DNA of 64,000 bases from Tipula vernalis (Eukaryota > Arthropoda > Insecta > Diptera > Tipulidae): contig OY282558.1 in the NCBI GenBank assembly GCA_958295665.1, positions 461,750,995 through 461,814,994 on the forward strand. Direction: 5' to 3'. Of this stretch, positions 1-13,403 are shown one piece after another. The notes beneath the pieces are model-generated. The model worked only from the letters and a program-made list of their open reading frames with translations. It did not search any database and had not been told where the DNA came from. The position numbers were made by a program, and so were the translations under genes. Each line of letters opens with the position of its first letter. The stretch's first letter is position 1.

Positions 1-155
1 GTAAGGTGATTTTCTTCGAATCGAACTTTCTTCGAAATGTATGATATAGCAATTACAGGTCTCGTGACCTATCATTTAAGGTGTCAAGAACCGCAATCAG
101 AGCACAATTGTAGATTTTGGATTTTTACAGCTCTGAATCGGCTGAGCTATAGTAA

Positions 156-306
156 GGTGATTTTCTTCGAATCGAACTTTCTTCGAAATGTATGGTATAG
201 CAATTACAGGTCTCGTGACCTATCATTTAAGGTATCAAGAACCGCAATCAGAGCACAATTGTAGATTTCGGATTTTTACAGCTCTGAATCGGCTGAGCTA
301 TAGTAA
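156..306 (+). repeat. Reference type A monomer, 151 bp
   Basis: A clean example of the short monomer. Near its start it carries a 10-bp direct repeat, tttcttcgaa, twice with a 16-bp period. Overlapping this is the dyad ttcga-a-tcgaa (two 5-bp arms around one base). In the middle, aggtc-tcgt-gacct can form a 5-bp stem with a 4-base loop. Near the end, agctc and gagct form another short inverted pair. Type A lacks the aaccaattttaacgcgg segment of type B. Common variable sites are tatcaagaac/tatctagaac, gcacaattg/gcataattg, ttgtag/ttgcag and tatggtatag/tatgatatag. Its length is close to the DNA wrapped on one nucleosome core, which is suggestive only. Confidence 0.95.
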
Positions 307-487
307 GGTGATTTTCTTCGAATCGATTTTTCTGTGAAATGTATGGAAATAATCAACCAATTTTAACGCGGTTTGGCATTACAATTACAAGTCCCGAGAC
401 CTATCATTTGAGGTATCAAGAACCGCAATCGGAGCACAATTGCAGATTTCGGATTTTTACAGCTCTGAATCGGCTGAGCTATAGTAA
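307..487 (+). repeat. Reference type B monomer, 181 bp
   Basis: A clean example of the long monomer. It shares the first roughly 22 bases and the last roughly 100 bases with type A. It replaces gaactttcttcgaaatg by gatttttctgtgaaatg and adds about 30 bp around aaccaattttaacgcggtt. The middle reads aagtcccgagacc rather than caggtctcgtgacc. This copy has ggcattacaatt, a rare variant seen again at about 1856; most B copies read ggcataacaatt. B monomers carry the most informative block markers just after atgtat: ggaaat (general), gcaaat (block 2) and ataaat (block 5). Confidence 0.95.
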
Positions 488-2751
488 GGTGATTTTCTTC
501 GAATCGAACTTTCTTCGAAATGTATGGTATAGCAATTACAGGTCTCGTGACCTATCATTTAAGGTATCTAGAACCGCAATCGGAGCACCATTGCAGATTT
601 CGGATTTTTACAGCTCTGAATCGGCTGAGCTATAGTAAGGTGATTTTCTTCGAATCGATTTTTCTGTGAAACGTATGGAAATAATCAACCAATTTTAACG
701 CGGTTTGGCATAACAATTACAAGTCCCGAGACCTATCATTTGAGGTATCAAGAACCGCAATCGGAGCACAATTGCAGATTTCGGATTTTTACAGCTCTGA
801 ATCGGCTGAGCTATAGTAAGGTGATTTTCTTCGAATCGAACTTTCTTCGAAATGTATGGTATAGCAATTACAGGTCTCGTGATCTATCATTTAAGGTATC
901 TAGAACCGCAATCGGAGCACAATTGCAGATTTCGGATTTTTACAGCTCTGAATCGGCTGAGCTATAGTAAGGTGATTTTCTTCGAATCGATTTTTCTGTG
1001 AAATGTATGGAAATAATCAACCAATTTTAACGCGGTTTGGCATAACAATTACAAGTCCCGAGACCTATCATTTGAGGTATCAAGAACCGCAATCGGAGCA
1101 CAATTGCAGATTTTGGATTTTTACAGCTCTGAATCGGCTGAGCTATAGTAAGGTGATTTTCTTCGAATCGAACTTTCTTCGAAATGTATGGTATAGCAAT
1201 TACAGGTCTCGTGACCTATCATTTAAGGTATCTAGAACCGCAATCGGAGCACAATTGTAGATTTCGGATTTTTACAGCTCTGAATCGGCTGAGCTATAGT
1301 AAGGTGATTTTCTTCGAATCGATTTTTCTGTGAAATGTATGGAAATAATCAACCAATTTTAACGCGGTTTGGCATAACAATTACAAGTCCCGAGACCTAT
1401 CATTTGAGGTATCAAGAACCGCAATCGGAGCACAATTGCAGATTTTGGATTTTTACAGCTCTGAATCGGCTGAGCTATAGTAAGGTGATTTTCTTCGAAT
1501 CGAACTTTCTTCGAAATGTATGATATAGCAATTACAGGTCTCGTGACCTATCATTTAAGGTGTCAAGAACCGCAATCAGAGCACAATTGTAGATTTTGGA
1601 TTTTTACAGCTCTGAATCGGCTGAGCTATAGTAAGGTGATTTTCTTCGAATCGAACTTTCTTCGAAATGTATGGTATAGCAATTACAGGTCTCGTGACCT
1701 ATCATTTAAGGTATCAAGAACCGCAATCAGAGCACAATTGTAGATTTCGGATTTTTACAGCTCTGAATCGGCTGAGCTATAGTAAGGTGATTTTCTTCGA
1801 ATCGATTTTTCTGTGAAATGTATGGAAATAATCAACCAATTTTAACGCGGTTTGGCATTACAATTACAAGTCCCGAGACCTATCATTTGAGGTATCAAGA
1901 ACCGCAATCGGAGCACAATTGCAGATTTCGGATTTTTACAGCTCTGAATCGGCTGAGCTATAGTAAGGTGATTTTCTTCGAATCGAACTTTCTTCGAAAT
2001 GTATGGTATAGCAATTACAGGTCTCGTGACCTATCATTTAAGGTATCTAGAACCGCAATCGGAGCACAATTGCAGATTTCGGATTTTTACAGCTCTGAAT
2101 CGGCTGAGCTATAGTAAGGTGATTTTCTTCGAATCGAACTTTCTTCGAAATGTATGGTATAGCAATTACAGGTCTCGTGACCTACCATTTAAGGTATCAA
2201 GAACCGCAATCAGAGCACAATTGTAGATTTCGGATTTTTACAGCTCTGAATCGGCTGAGCTATAGTAAGGTGATTTTCTTCGAATCGATTTTTCTGTGAA
2301 ATATATGGAAATAATCAACCAATTTTAACGCGGTTTGGCATAACAATTACAAGTCCCGAGACCTATCATTTGAGGTATCTAGAACCGCAATCGGAGCACA
2401 ATTGCAGATTTCGGATTTTTACAGCTCTGAATCGGCTGAGCTATAGTAAGGTGATTTTCTTCGAATCGAACTTTCTTCGAAATGTATGATATAGCAATTA
2501 CAGGTCTCATGACCTAACATTTTAGGTATCAAGAACCGCAATCAGAGCACAATTGTAGATTTCGGATTTTTACAGCTCTGAATCGGCTGAGCTATAGTAA
2601 GGTGATTTTCTTCGAATCGAACTTTCTTCGAAATGTATGGTATAGCAATTACAGGTCTCGTGACCTATCATTTAAGGTATCTAGAACCGCAATCGGCGCA
2701 CAATTGCAGATTTTGGATTTTTACAGCTCTGAATCGGCTGAGCTATAGTAA

Positions 2752-4592
2752 GGTGATTTTCTTCGAATCGATTTTTCTGTGAAATATATGGAAATAATCA
2801 ACCAATTTTAACGCGGTTTGGCATAACAATTACAAGTCCCGAGACCTATCATTTGAGGTATCAAGAACCGCAATCGGAGCACAATTGCAGATTTCGGATT
2901 TTTACAGCTCTGAATCGGCTGAGCTATAGTAAGGTGATTTTCTTCGAATCGAACTTTCTTCGAAATGTATGATATAGCAATTACAGGTCTCGTGACCTAT
3001 CATTTAAGGTATCTAGAACCGCAATCGGAGCACAATTGCAGATTTCGGATTTTTACAGCTCTGAATCGGCTGAGCTATAGTAAGGTGATTTTCTTCGAAT
3101 CGATTTTGCTGTGAAATGTATGGAAATAATCAACCAATTTTAACGCGGTTTGGCATAACAATTACAAGTCCCGAGACCTATCATTTGAGGTATCAAGAAC
3201 CGCAATCGGAGCACAATTGCAGATTTTGGATTTTTACAGCTCTGAATCGGCTGAGCTATAGTAAGGTGATTTTCTTCGAATCGAACTTTCTTCGAAATGT
3301 ATGATATAGCAATTACAGGTCTCGTGACCTATCATTTAAGGTATCTAGAACCGCAATCGGAGCACAATTGCAGATTTCGGATTTTTACAGCTCTGAATCG
3401 GCTGAGCTATAGTAAGGTGATTTTCTTCGAATCGATTTTTCTGTGAAATATATGGAAATAATCAACCAATTTTAACGCGGTTTGGCATAACAATTACAAG
3501 TCCCGAGACCTATCATTTGAGGTATCAAGAACCGCAATCGGAGCACAATTGCAGATTTCGGATTTTTACAGCTCTGAATCGGCTGAGCTATAGTAAGGTG
3601 ATTTTCTTCGAATCGAACTTTCTTCGAAATGTATGATATAGCAATTACAGGTCTCGTGACCTATCATTTAAGGTATCTAGAACCGCAATCGGAGCACAAT
3701 TGCAGATTTCGGATTTTTACAGCTCTGAATCGGCTGAGCTATAGTAAGGTGATTTTCTTCGAATCGATTTTGCTGTGAAATGTATGGAAATAATCAACCA
3801 ATTTTAACGCGGTTTGGCATAACAATTACAAGTCCCGAGACCTATCATTTGAGGTATCAAGAACCGCAATCGGAGCACAATTGCAGATTTCGGATTTTTA
3901 CAGCTCTGAATCGGCTGAGCTATAGTAAGGTGATTTTCTTCGAATCGAACTTTCTTCGAAATGTATGATATAGCAATTACAGGTCTCGTGACCTATCATT
4001 TAAGGTATCTAGAACCGCAATCGGAGCACAATTGCAGATTTCGGATTTTTACAGCTCTGAATCGGCTGAGCTATAGTAAGGTGATTTTCTTCGAATCGAT
4101 TTTTCTGTGAAATATATGGAAATAATCAACCAATTTTAACGCGGTTTGGCATAACAATTACAAGTCCCGAGACCTATCATTTGAGGTATCAAGAACCGCA
4201 ATCGGAGCACAATTGCAGATTTCGGATTTTTACAGCTCTGAATCGGCTGAGCTATAGTAAGGTGATTTTCTTCGAATCGAACTTTCTTCGAAATGTATGA
4301 TATAGCAATTACAGGTCTCGTGACCTATCATTTAAGGTATCTAGAACCGCAATCGGAGCACAATTGCAGATTTCGGATTTTTACAGCTCTGAATCGGCTG
4401 AGCTATAGTAAGGTGATTTTCTTCGAATCGATTTTGCTGTGAAATGTATGGAAATAATCAACCAATTTTAACGCGGTTTGGCATAACAATTACAAGTCCC
4501 GAGACCTATCATTTGAGGTATCAAGAACCGCAATCGGAGCACAATTGCAGATTTCGGATTTTTACAGCTCTGAATCGGCTGAGCTATAGTAA
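2752..4592 (+). repeat. 664-bp higher-order repeat (B-A-B-A), nearly three copies
   Basis: B monomers alternate between two marked types: one with gaaatatatgg (2784, 3448, 4112) and one with cgattttgctgtg (3104, 3768, 4432). Each marker recurs every 664 bp, which is two B plus two A monomers. The copies run 2752-3415, 3416-4079 and 4080-4592; the third lacks its last A of matching type. The intervening A monomers all have tatgatatag with tatctagaac. Small differences remain, for example ttttgg instead of ttcgg in the B monomer starting near 3084, so the copies are not identical. Confidence 0.85.
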
Positions 4593-7500
4593 GGTGATTT
4601 TCTTCGAATCGAACTTTCTTCGAAATGTATGGTATAGCATTACAGGTCTCGTGACCTATCATTTAAGGTATCAAGAACCGCAATCGGAGCACAATTGCAG
4701 ATTTCGGATTTTTACAGCTCTGAATCGGCTGAGCTATAGTAAGTTGATTTTCTTCGAATCGAACTTTCTTCGAAATGTATGGTATAGCAATTACAGGTCT
4801 CGTGACCTATCATTTAAGGTATCTAGAACCGCAATCGGAGCACAATTGTAGATTTCGGATTTTTACAGCTCTGAATCGGCTGAGCTATAGTAAGGTGATT
4901 TTCTTCGAATCGATTTTTCTGTGAAATGTATGGAAATAATCAACCAATTTTAACGAGGTTTGGCATAACAATTACAAGTCCCGAGACCTATCATTTGAGG
5001 TATCAAGAACCGCAATCGGAGCACAATTGCAGATTTCGGATTTTTACAGCTCTGAATCGGCTGAGCTATAGTAAGGTGATTTTCTTCGAATCGAACTTTC
5101 TTCGAAATGTATGGTATAGCAATTACAGGTCTCGTGACCTATCATTTAAGGTATCTAGAACCGCAATCGGAGCACAATTGCAGATTTCGGATTTTTACAG
5201 CTTTGAATCGGCTGACATAGTAAGGTGATTTTCTTCGAATCGATTTTTCTGTGAAATGTATGGAAATAATCAACCAATTTTAACGCGGTTTGGCATAACA
5301 ATTACAAGTCCCGAGACCTATCATTTGAGGTATCAAGAACCGCAATCGGAGCACAATTGCAGATTTCGGATTTTTACAGCTCTGAATCGGCTGAGCTATA
5401 GTAAGGTGATTTTCTTCGAATCGAACTTTCTTCGAAATGTATGGTATAGCAATTACAGGTCTCGTGACCTATCATTTAAGGTATCTAGAACCGCAATCGG
5501 AGCACAATTGCAGATTTCGGATTTTTACAGCTCTGAATCGGCTGAGCTATAGTAAGGTGATTTTCTTCGAATCGAACTTTCTTCGAAATGTATGGTATAG
5601 CAATTACAGGTCTCGTGACCTACCATTTAAGGTATCAAGAACCGCAATCAGAGCACAATTGTAGATTTCGGATTTTTACAGCTCTGAATCGGCTGAGCTA
5701 TAGTAAGGTGATTTTCTTCGAATCGATTTTTCTGTGAAATGTATGGAAATAATCAACCAATTTTAAAGCGGTTTGGCATAACAATTACAAGTCCCGAGAC
5801 CTATCATTTGAGGTATCAAGAACCGCAATCGGAGCACAATTGCAGATTTTGGATTTTTACAGCTCTGAATCGGCTGAGCTATAGTAAGGTGATTTTCTTC
5901 GAATCGAACTTTCTTCGAAATGTATGATATAGCAATTACAGGTCTCGTGACCTATCATTTAAGGTGTCAAGAACCGCAATCAGAGCACAATTGTAGATTT
6001 TGGATTTTTACAGCTCTGAATCGGCTGAGCTATAGTAAGGTGATTTTCTTCGAATCGAACTTTCTTCGAAATGTATGGTATAGCAATTACAGGTCTCGTG
6101 ACCTATCATTTAAGGTATCAAGAACCGCAATCAGAGCACAATTGTAGATTTCGGATTTTTACAGCTCTGAATCGGCTGAGCTATAGTAAGGTGATTTTCT
6201 TCGAATCGATTTTTCTGTGAAATGTATGGAAATAATCAACCAATTTTAACGCGGTTTGGCATAACAATTACAAGTCCCGAGACCTATCATTTGAGGTATC
6301 AAGAACCGCAATCGGAGCACAATTGCAGATTTCGGATTTTTACAGCTCTGAATCGGCTGAGCTATAGTAAGGTGATTTTCTTCGAATCGAACTTTCTTCG
6401 AAATGTATGGTATAGCAATTACAGGTCTCGTGACCTACCATTTAAGGTATCAAGAACCGCAATCAGAGCACAATTGTAGATTTCGGATTTTTACAGCTCT
6501 GAATCGGCTGAGCTATAGTAAGGTGATTTTCTTCGAATCGATTTTTCTGTGAAATGTATGGAAATAATCAACCAATTTTAACGCGGTTTGGCATAACAAT
6601 TACAAGTCCCGAGACCTATCATTTGAGGTATCAAGAACCGCAATCGGAGCACAATTGCAGATTTCGGATTTTTACAGCTCTGAATCGGCTGAGCTATAGT
6701 AAGGTGATTTTCTTCGAATCGAACTTTCTTCGAAATGTATGGTATAGCAATTACAGGTCTCGTGACCTATCATTTAAGGTATCTAGAACCGCAATCGGAG
6801 CACAATTGCAGATTTCGGATTTTTACAGCTCTGAATCGGCTGAGCTATAGTAAGGTGATTTTCTTCGAATCGAACTTTCTTCGAAATGTATGGTATAGCA
6901 ATTACAGGTCTCGTGACCTATCATTTAAGGTATCAAGAACCGCAATCAGAGCACAATTGTAGATTTCGGGTTTTTACAGCTCTGAATCGGCTGAGCTATA
7001 GTAAGGTGATTTTCTTCGAATCGATTTTTCTGTGAAATGTATGGAAATAATCAACCAATTTTAACGCGGTTTGGCATAACAATTACAAGTCCCGAGACCT
7101 ATCATTTGAGGTATCAAGAACCGCAATCGGAGCACAATTGCAGATTTCGGATTTTTACAGCTCTGAATCGGCTGAGCTATAGTAAGGTGATTTTCTTCGA
7201 ATCGAACTTTCTTCAAAATGTATGGTATAGCAATTACAGGTCTCGTGACCTATCATTTAAGGTATCAAGAACCGCAATCAGAGCACAATTGTAGATTTCG
7301 GATTTTTACAGCTCTGAATCGGCTGAGCTATAGTAAGGTGATTTTCTTCGAATCGATTTTTCTGTGAAATATAAGGAAATAATCAACCAATTTTAACGCG
7401 GTTTGGCATAACAATTACAAGTCCCGAGACCTATCATTTGAGGTATCAAGAACCGCAATCGGAGCACAATTGCAGATTTCGGATTTTTACAGCTCTGAAT

Positions 7501-7819
7501 CGGCTGAGCTATAGTAAGGTGATTTTCTTCGAATCGAACTTTCTTCGAAATGTATGATATAGCAATTACAGGTCTCATGACCTATCATTTAAGGTATCAA
7601 GAACCGCAATCAGAGCACAATTGTAGATTTCGGATTTTTACAGCTCTGAATCGGCTGAGCTATAGTAAGGTGATTTTCTTCGAATCGAACTTTCTTCAAA
7701 ATGTATGGTATAGCAATTACAGGTCTCGTGACCTATCATTTAAGGTATCAAGAACCGCAATCAGAGCACAATTGTAGATTTCGGATTTTTACAGCTCTGA
7801 ATCGGCTGAGCTATAGTAA

Positions 7820-8936
7820 GGTGATTTTCTTCGAATCGATTTTTCTGTGAAATATAAGGAAATAATCAACCAATTTTAACGCGGTTTGGCATAACAATTA
7901 CAAGTCCCGAGACCTATCATTTGAGGTATCAAGAACCGCAATCGGAGCACAATTGCAGATTTCGGATTTTTACAGCTCTGAATCGGCTGAGCTATAGTAA
8001 GGTGATTTTCTTCGAATCGAACTTTCTTCGAAATGTATGATATAGCAATTACAGGTCTCGTGACCTATCATTTAAGGTATCAAGAACCGCAATCAGAGCA
8101 CAATTGTAGATTTCGGATTTTTACAGCTCTGAATCGGCTGAGCTATAGTAAGGTGATTTTCTTCGAATAGAACTTTCTTCGAAATGTATGGTATAGCAAT
8201 TACAGGTCTCGTGACCTACCATTTAAGGTATCAAGAACCGCAATCAGAGCATAATTGTAGATTTCGGATTTTTACAGCTCTGAATCGGCTGAGCTATAGT
8301 AAGGTGATTTTCTTCGAATCGATTTTTCTGTGAAATGTATGCAAATAATCAACCAATTTTAACGCGGTTTGGCATAACAATTACAAGTCCCGAGACCTAT
8401 CATTTGAGGTATCAAGAACCGCAATCGGAGCACAATTGCAGATTTCGGATTTTTACAGCTCTGAATCGGCAGAGCTATAGTAAGGTGATTTTCTTCGAAT
8501 CGAACTTTCTTCGAAATGTATGATATAGCAATTACAGGTCTCGTGACCTATCATTTAAGGTATCAAGAACCGCAATCAGAGCACAATTGTAGATTTTGGA
8601 TTTTTACAGCTCTGAATCGGCTGAGCTATAGTAAGGTGATTTTCTTCGAATCGAACTTTCTTCGAAATGTATGGTATAGCAATTACAGGTCTCGTGACCT
8701 ATCATTTAAGGTATCAAGAACCGCAATCAGAGCACAATTGTAGTTTTCGGATTTTTACAGCTCTGAATCGGCTGAGCTATAGTAAGGTGATTTTCTTCGA
8801 ATAGAACTTTCTTCGAAATGTATGGTATAGCAATTACAGGTCTCGTGACCTATCATTTAAGGTATCAAGAACCGCAATCAGAGCATAATTGTAGATTTCG
8901 GATTTTTACAGCTCTGAATCGGCTGAGCTATAGTAA
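7820..8936 (+). repeat. 1117-bp segment (B-A-A-B-A-A-A), first copy of a pair spaced 1751 bp
   Basis: Seven monomers starting with a B that reads aaatataagg and including a B with atgtatgcaaat match, monomer for monomer, the segment starting at 9571. An extra A monomer with the gaatagaac and gcataattg variants follows this copy (about 8937-9087). It looks like a local duplication of its predecessor. It is followed by a B monomer with ggtttggtataac that is also seen near 10757. Confidence 0.75.
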
Positions 8937-9570
8937 GGTGATTTTCTTCGAATAGAACTTTCTTCGAAATGTATGGTATAGCAATTACAGGTCTCGTGAC
9001 CTATCATTTAAGGTATCAAGAACCGCAATCAGAGCATAATTGTAGATTTCGGATTTTTACAGCTCTGAATCGGCTGAGCTATAGTAAGGTGATTTTCTTC
9101 GAATCGATTTTTCTGTGAAATGTATGGAAATAATCAACCAATTTTAACGCGGTTTGGTATAACAATTACAAGTCCCGAGACCTATCATTTGAGGTATCAA
9201 GAACCGCAATCGGAGCACAATTGCAGATTTCGGATTTTTACAGCTCTGAATCGGCTGAGCTATAGTAAGGTGATTTTCTTCGAATCGAACTTTCTTCGAA
9301 ATGTATGATATAGCAATTACAGGTCTCGTGACCTATCATTTAAGGTATCAAGAACCGCAATCAGAGCACAATTGTAGATTTTGGATTTTTACAGCTCTGA
9401 ATCGGCTGAGCTATAGTAAGGTGATTTTCTTCGAATCGAACTTTCTTCGAAATGTATGGTATAGCAATTACAGGTCTCGTGACCTATCATTTAAGGTATC
9501 AAGAACCGCAATCAGAGCACAATTGTAGATTTCGGATTTTTACAGCTCTGAATCGGCTGAGCTATAGTAA

Positions 9571-10687
9571 GGTGATTTTCTTCGAATCGATTTTTCTGTG
9601 AAATATAAGGAAATAATCAACCAATATTAACGCGGTTTGGCATAACAATTACACGTCCCGAGACCTATCATTTGAGGTATCAAGAACCGCAATCGGAGCA
9701 CAATTGCAGATTTCGGATTTTTACAGCTCTGAATCGGCTGAGCTATAGTAAGGTGATTTTCTTCGAATCGAACTTTCTTCGAAATGTATGATATAGCAAT
9801 TACAGGTCTCGTGACCTATCATTTAAGGTATCAAGAACCGCAATCAGAGCACAATTGTAGATTTCGGATTTTTACAGCTCTGAATCGGCTGAGCTATAGT
9901 AAGGTGATTTTCTTCGAATAGAACTTTCTTCGAAATGTATGGTATAGCAATTACAGGTCTCGTGACCTACCATTTAAGGTATCAAGAACCGCAATCAGAG
10001 CATAATTGTAGATTTCGGATTTTTACAGCTCTGAATCGGCTGAGCTATAGTAAGGTGATTTTCTTCGAATCGATTTTTCTGTGAAATGTATGCAAATAAT
10101 CAACCAATTTTAACGCGGTTTGGCATAACAATTACAAGTCCCGAGACCTATCATTTGAGGTATCAAGAACCGCAATCGGAGCACAATTGCAGATTTCGGA
10201 TTTTTACAGCTCTGAATCGGCTGAGCTATAGTAAGGTGATTTTCTTCGAATCGAACTTTCTTCGAAATGTATGATATAGCAATTACAGGTCTCGTGACCT
10301 ATCATTTAAGGTATCAAGAACCGCAATCAGAGCACAATTGTAGATTTTGGATTTTTACAGCTCTGAATCGGCTGAGCTATAGTAAGGTGATTTTCTTCGA
10401 ATCGAACTTTCTTCGAAATGTATGGTATAGCAATTACAGGTCTCGTGACCTATCATTTAAGGTATCAAGAACCGCAATCAGAGCACAATTGTAGATTTCG
10501 GATTTTTACAGCTCTGAATCGGCTGAGCTATAGTAAGGTGATTTTCTTCGAATCGAACTTTCTTCGAAATGTATGGTATAGCAATTACAGGTCTCGTGAC
10601 CTATCATTTAAGGTATCAAGAACCGCAATCAGAGCATAATTGTAGATTTCGGATTTTTACAGCTCTGAATCGGCTGAGCTATAGTAA
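9571..10687 (+). repeat. 1117-bp segment (B-A-A-B-A-A-A), second copy of the pair
   Basis: This matches 7820-8936 in monomer order and in private variants: a B with aaatataagg, an A with gaatagaac plus cctaccattt, and a B with atgtatgcaaat. It has its own changes in the first B, caatattaacg (about 9624) and tacacgtcccg (about 9652). Correspondence stops after the last A, where the first copy continues with another A and this one with a B. Confidence 0.75.
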
Positions 10688-13403
10688 AGTGATTTTCTTC
10701 GAATCGATTTTTCTGTGAAATGTATGGAAATAATCAACCAATTTTAACGCGGTTTGGTATAACAATTACAAGTCCCGAGACCTATCATTTGAGGTATCAA
10801 GAACCGCAATCGGAGCACAATTGCAGATTTCGGATTTTTACAGCTCTGAATCGGCTGAGCTATAGTAAGGTGATTTTCTTCGAATCGAACTTTCTTCGAA
10901 ATGTATGATATAGCAATTACAGGTCTCGTGACCTATCATTTAAGGTATCAAGAACCGCAATCAGAGCACAATTGTAGATTTTGGATTTTTACAGCTCTGA
11001 ATCGGCTGAGCTATAGTAAGGTGATTTTCTTCGAATCGAACTTTCTTCGAAATGTATGGTATAGCAATTACAGGTCTCGTGACCTATCATTTAAGGTATC
11101 AAGAACCGCAATCAGAGCACAATTGTAGATTTCGGATTTTTACAGCTCTGAATCGGCTGAGCTATAGTAAGGTGATTTTCTTCGAATAGAACTTTCTTCG
11201 AAATGTATGGTATAGCAATTACAGGTCTCGTGACCTATCATTTAAGGTATCAAGAACCGCAATCAGAGCATAATTGTAGATTTCGGATTTTTACAGCTCT
11301 GAATCGGCTGAGCTATAGTAAGGTGATTTTCTTCGAATCGATTTTTCTGTGAAATGTATGGAAATAATCAACCAATTTTAACGCGGTTTGGCATAACAAT
11401 TACAAGTCCCGAGACCTATCATTTGAGGTATCAAGAACCGCAATCGGAGCACAATTGCAGATTTCGGATTTTTACAGCTCTGAATCGGCTGAGCTATAGT
11501 AAGGTGATTTTCTTCGAATCGAACTTTCTTCGAAATGTATGATATAGCAATTACAGGTCTCGTGACCTATCATTTAAGGTATCAAGAACCGCAATCAGAG
11601 CACAATTGTAGATTTCGGATTTTTACAGCTCTGAATCGGCTGAGCTATAGTAAGGTGATTTTCTTCGAATAGAACTTTCTTCGAAATGTATGGTATAGCA
11701 ATTACAGGTCTCGTGACCTATCATTTAAGGTATCAAGAACCGCAATCAGAGCATAATTGTAGATTTCGGATTTTTACAGCTCTGAATCGGCTGAGCCTAT
11801 AGTAAAGTGATTTTCTTCGAATTGATTTTTCTGTGAAATGTATGGAAATAATCAACCAATTTTAACGCGGTTTGGCATAACAATTACAAGTCCCGAGACC
11901 TATCATTTGAGGTATCAAGAACCGCAATCGGAGCACAATTGCAGATTTCGGATTTTTACAGCTCTGAATCGGCTGAGCTATAGTAAGGTGATTTTCTTCG
12001 AATCGAACTTTCTTCGAAATGTATGATATAGCAATTACAGGTCTCGTGACCTATCATTTAAGGTATCAAGAACCGCAATCAGAGCACAATTGTAGATTTC
12101 GGATTTTTACAGCTCTGAATCGGCTGAGCTATAGTAAGGTGATTTTCTTCGAATCGAACTTTTTTCGAAATGTATGATATAGCAATTACAGGTCTCGTGA
12201 CCTATCATTTAAGGTATCAAGAACCGCAATCAGAGCACAATTGTAGATTTTGGATTTTTACAGCTCTGAATCGGCTGAGCTATAGTAAGGTGATTTTCTT
12301 CGAATCGAACTTTCTTCGAAATGTATGGTATAGCAATTACAGGTCTCGTGACCTATCATTTAAGGTATCAAGAACCGCAATCAGAGCATAATTGTAGATT
12401 TCGGATTTTTACAGCTCTGAATCGGCTGAGCTATAGTAAGGTGATTTTCTTCGAATCGATTTTTCTGTGAAATGTATGCAAATAATCAACCAATTTTAAC
12501 GCGGTTTGGCATAACAATTACAAGTCCCGAGACCTATCATTTGAGGTATCAAGAACCGCAATCGGAGCACAATTGCAGATTTCGGATTTTTACAGCTCTG
12601 AATCGGCTGAGCTATAGTAAGGTGATTTTCTTCGAATCGAACTTTCTTCGAAATATGATATAGCAATTACAGGTCTCGTGACCTATCATTTAAGGTATCA
12701 AGAACCGCAATCAGAGCACAATTGTAGATTTCGGATTTTTACAGCTCTGAATCGGCTGAGCTATAGTAAGGTGATTTTCTTCGAATAGAACTTTCTTCGA
12801 AATGTATGGTATAGCAATTACAGGTCTCGTGACCTATCATTTAAGGTATCAAGAACCGCAATCAGAGCACAATTGTAGATTTCGGATTTTTACAGCTCTG
12901 AATCGGCTGAGCTATAGTAAGGTGATTTTCTTCGAATAGAACTTTCTTCGAAATGTATGGTATAGCAATTACAGGTCTCGTGACCTATCATTTAAGGTAT
13001 CAAGAACCGCAATCAGAGCACAATTGCAGATTTCGGATTTTTACAGCTCTGAATCGGCTGAGCTATAGTAAGGTGATTTTCTTCGAATCGAACTTTCTTC
13101 GAAATGTATGGTATAGCAATTACAGGTCTCGTGACCTACCATTTACGGTATCAAGAACCGCAATCAGAGCACAATTGTAGATTTCGGATTTTTACAGCTC
13201 TGAATCGGCTGAGCTATAGTAAGGTGATTTTCTTCGAATCGATTTTTCTGTGAAATGTATGGAAATAATCAACCAATTTTAACGCGGTTTGGCATAACAA
13301 TTACAAGTCCCGAGACCTATCATTTGAGGTATCAAGAACCGCAATCGGAGCACAATTGCAGATTTCGGATTTTTACAGCTCTGAATCGGCTGAGCTATAG
13401 TAA

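Larger units (their letters stand above)
1..7819 (+). repeat. Array block 1: tatctagaac-rich A monomers, mostly BA and BAA order
   Basis: B and A monomers mostly alternate singly (spacing 332) or as BAA (483). Many A monomers carry tatctagaac, creating a TCTAGA site. The first roughly 640 bp recur 1479 bp downstream, from about 1480 to 2119, sharing the rare A variant aaggtgtcaag (at 79 and 1558) and the rare B variant ggcattacaatt. The aaggtgtcaag monomer appears again at about 5963. Two A monomers have small deletions: one base in tatagcattac near 4638, and two bases in ggctgacatag near 5213. Near the right end, B monomers with ataaggaaat appear (about 7372), a marker shared with the start of block 2. 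Confidence 0.8.

Noticed and set aside
156..306. CENP-B box in the ttcgaatcgaac region
   Set aside because: The pattern nTTCGnnnnAnnCGGGn does not fit: the required A and CGGG positions fail in both TTCG contexts.
4444..4851. A 135-codon open frame
   Set aside because: It is caused by a one-base deletion (tatagcattac near 4638) that keeps one satellite frame open longer. No start context or domain supports a gene.
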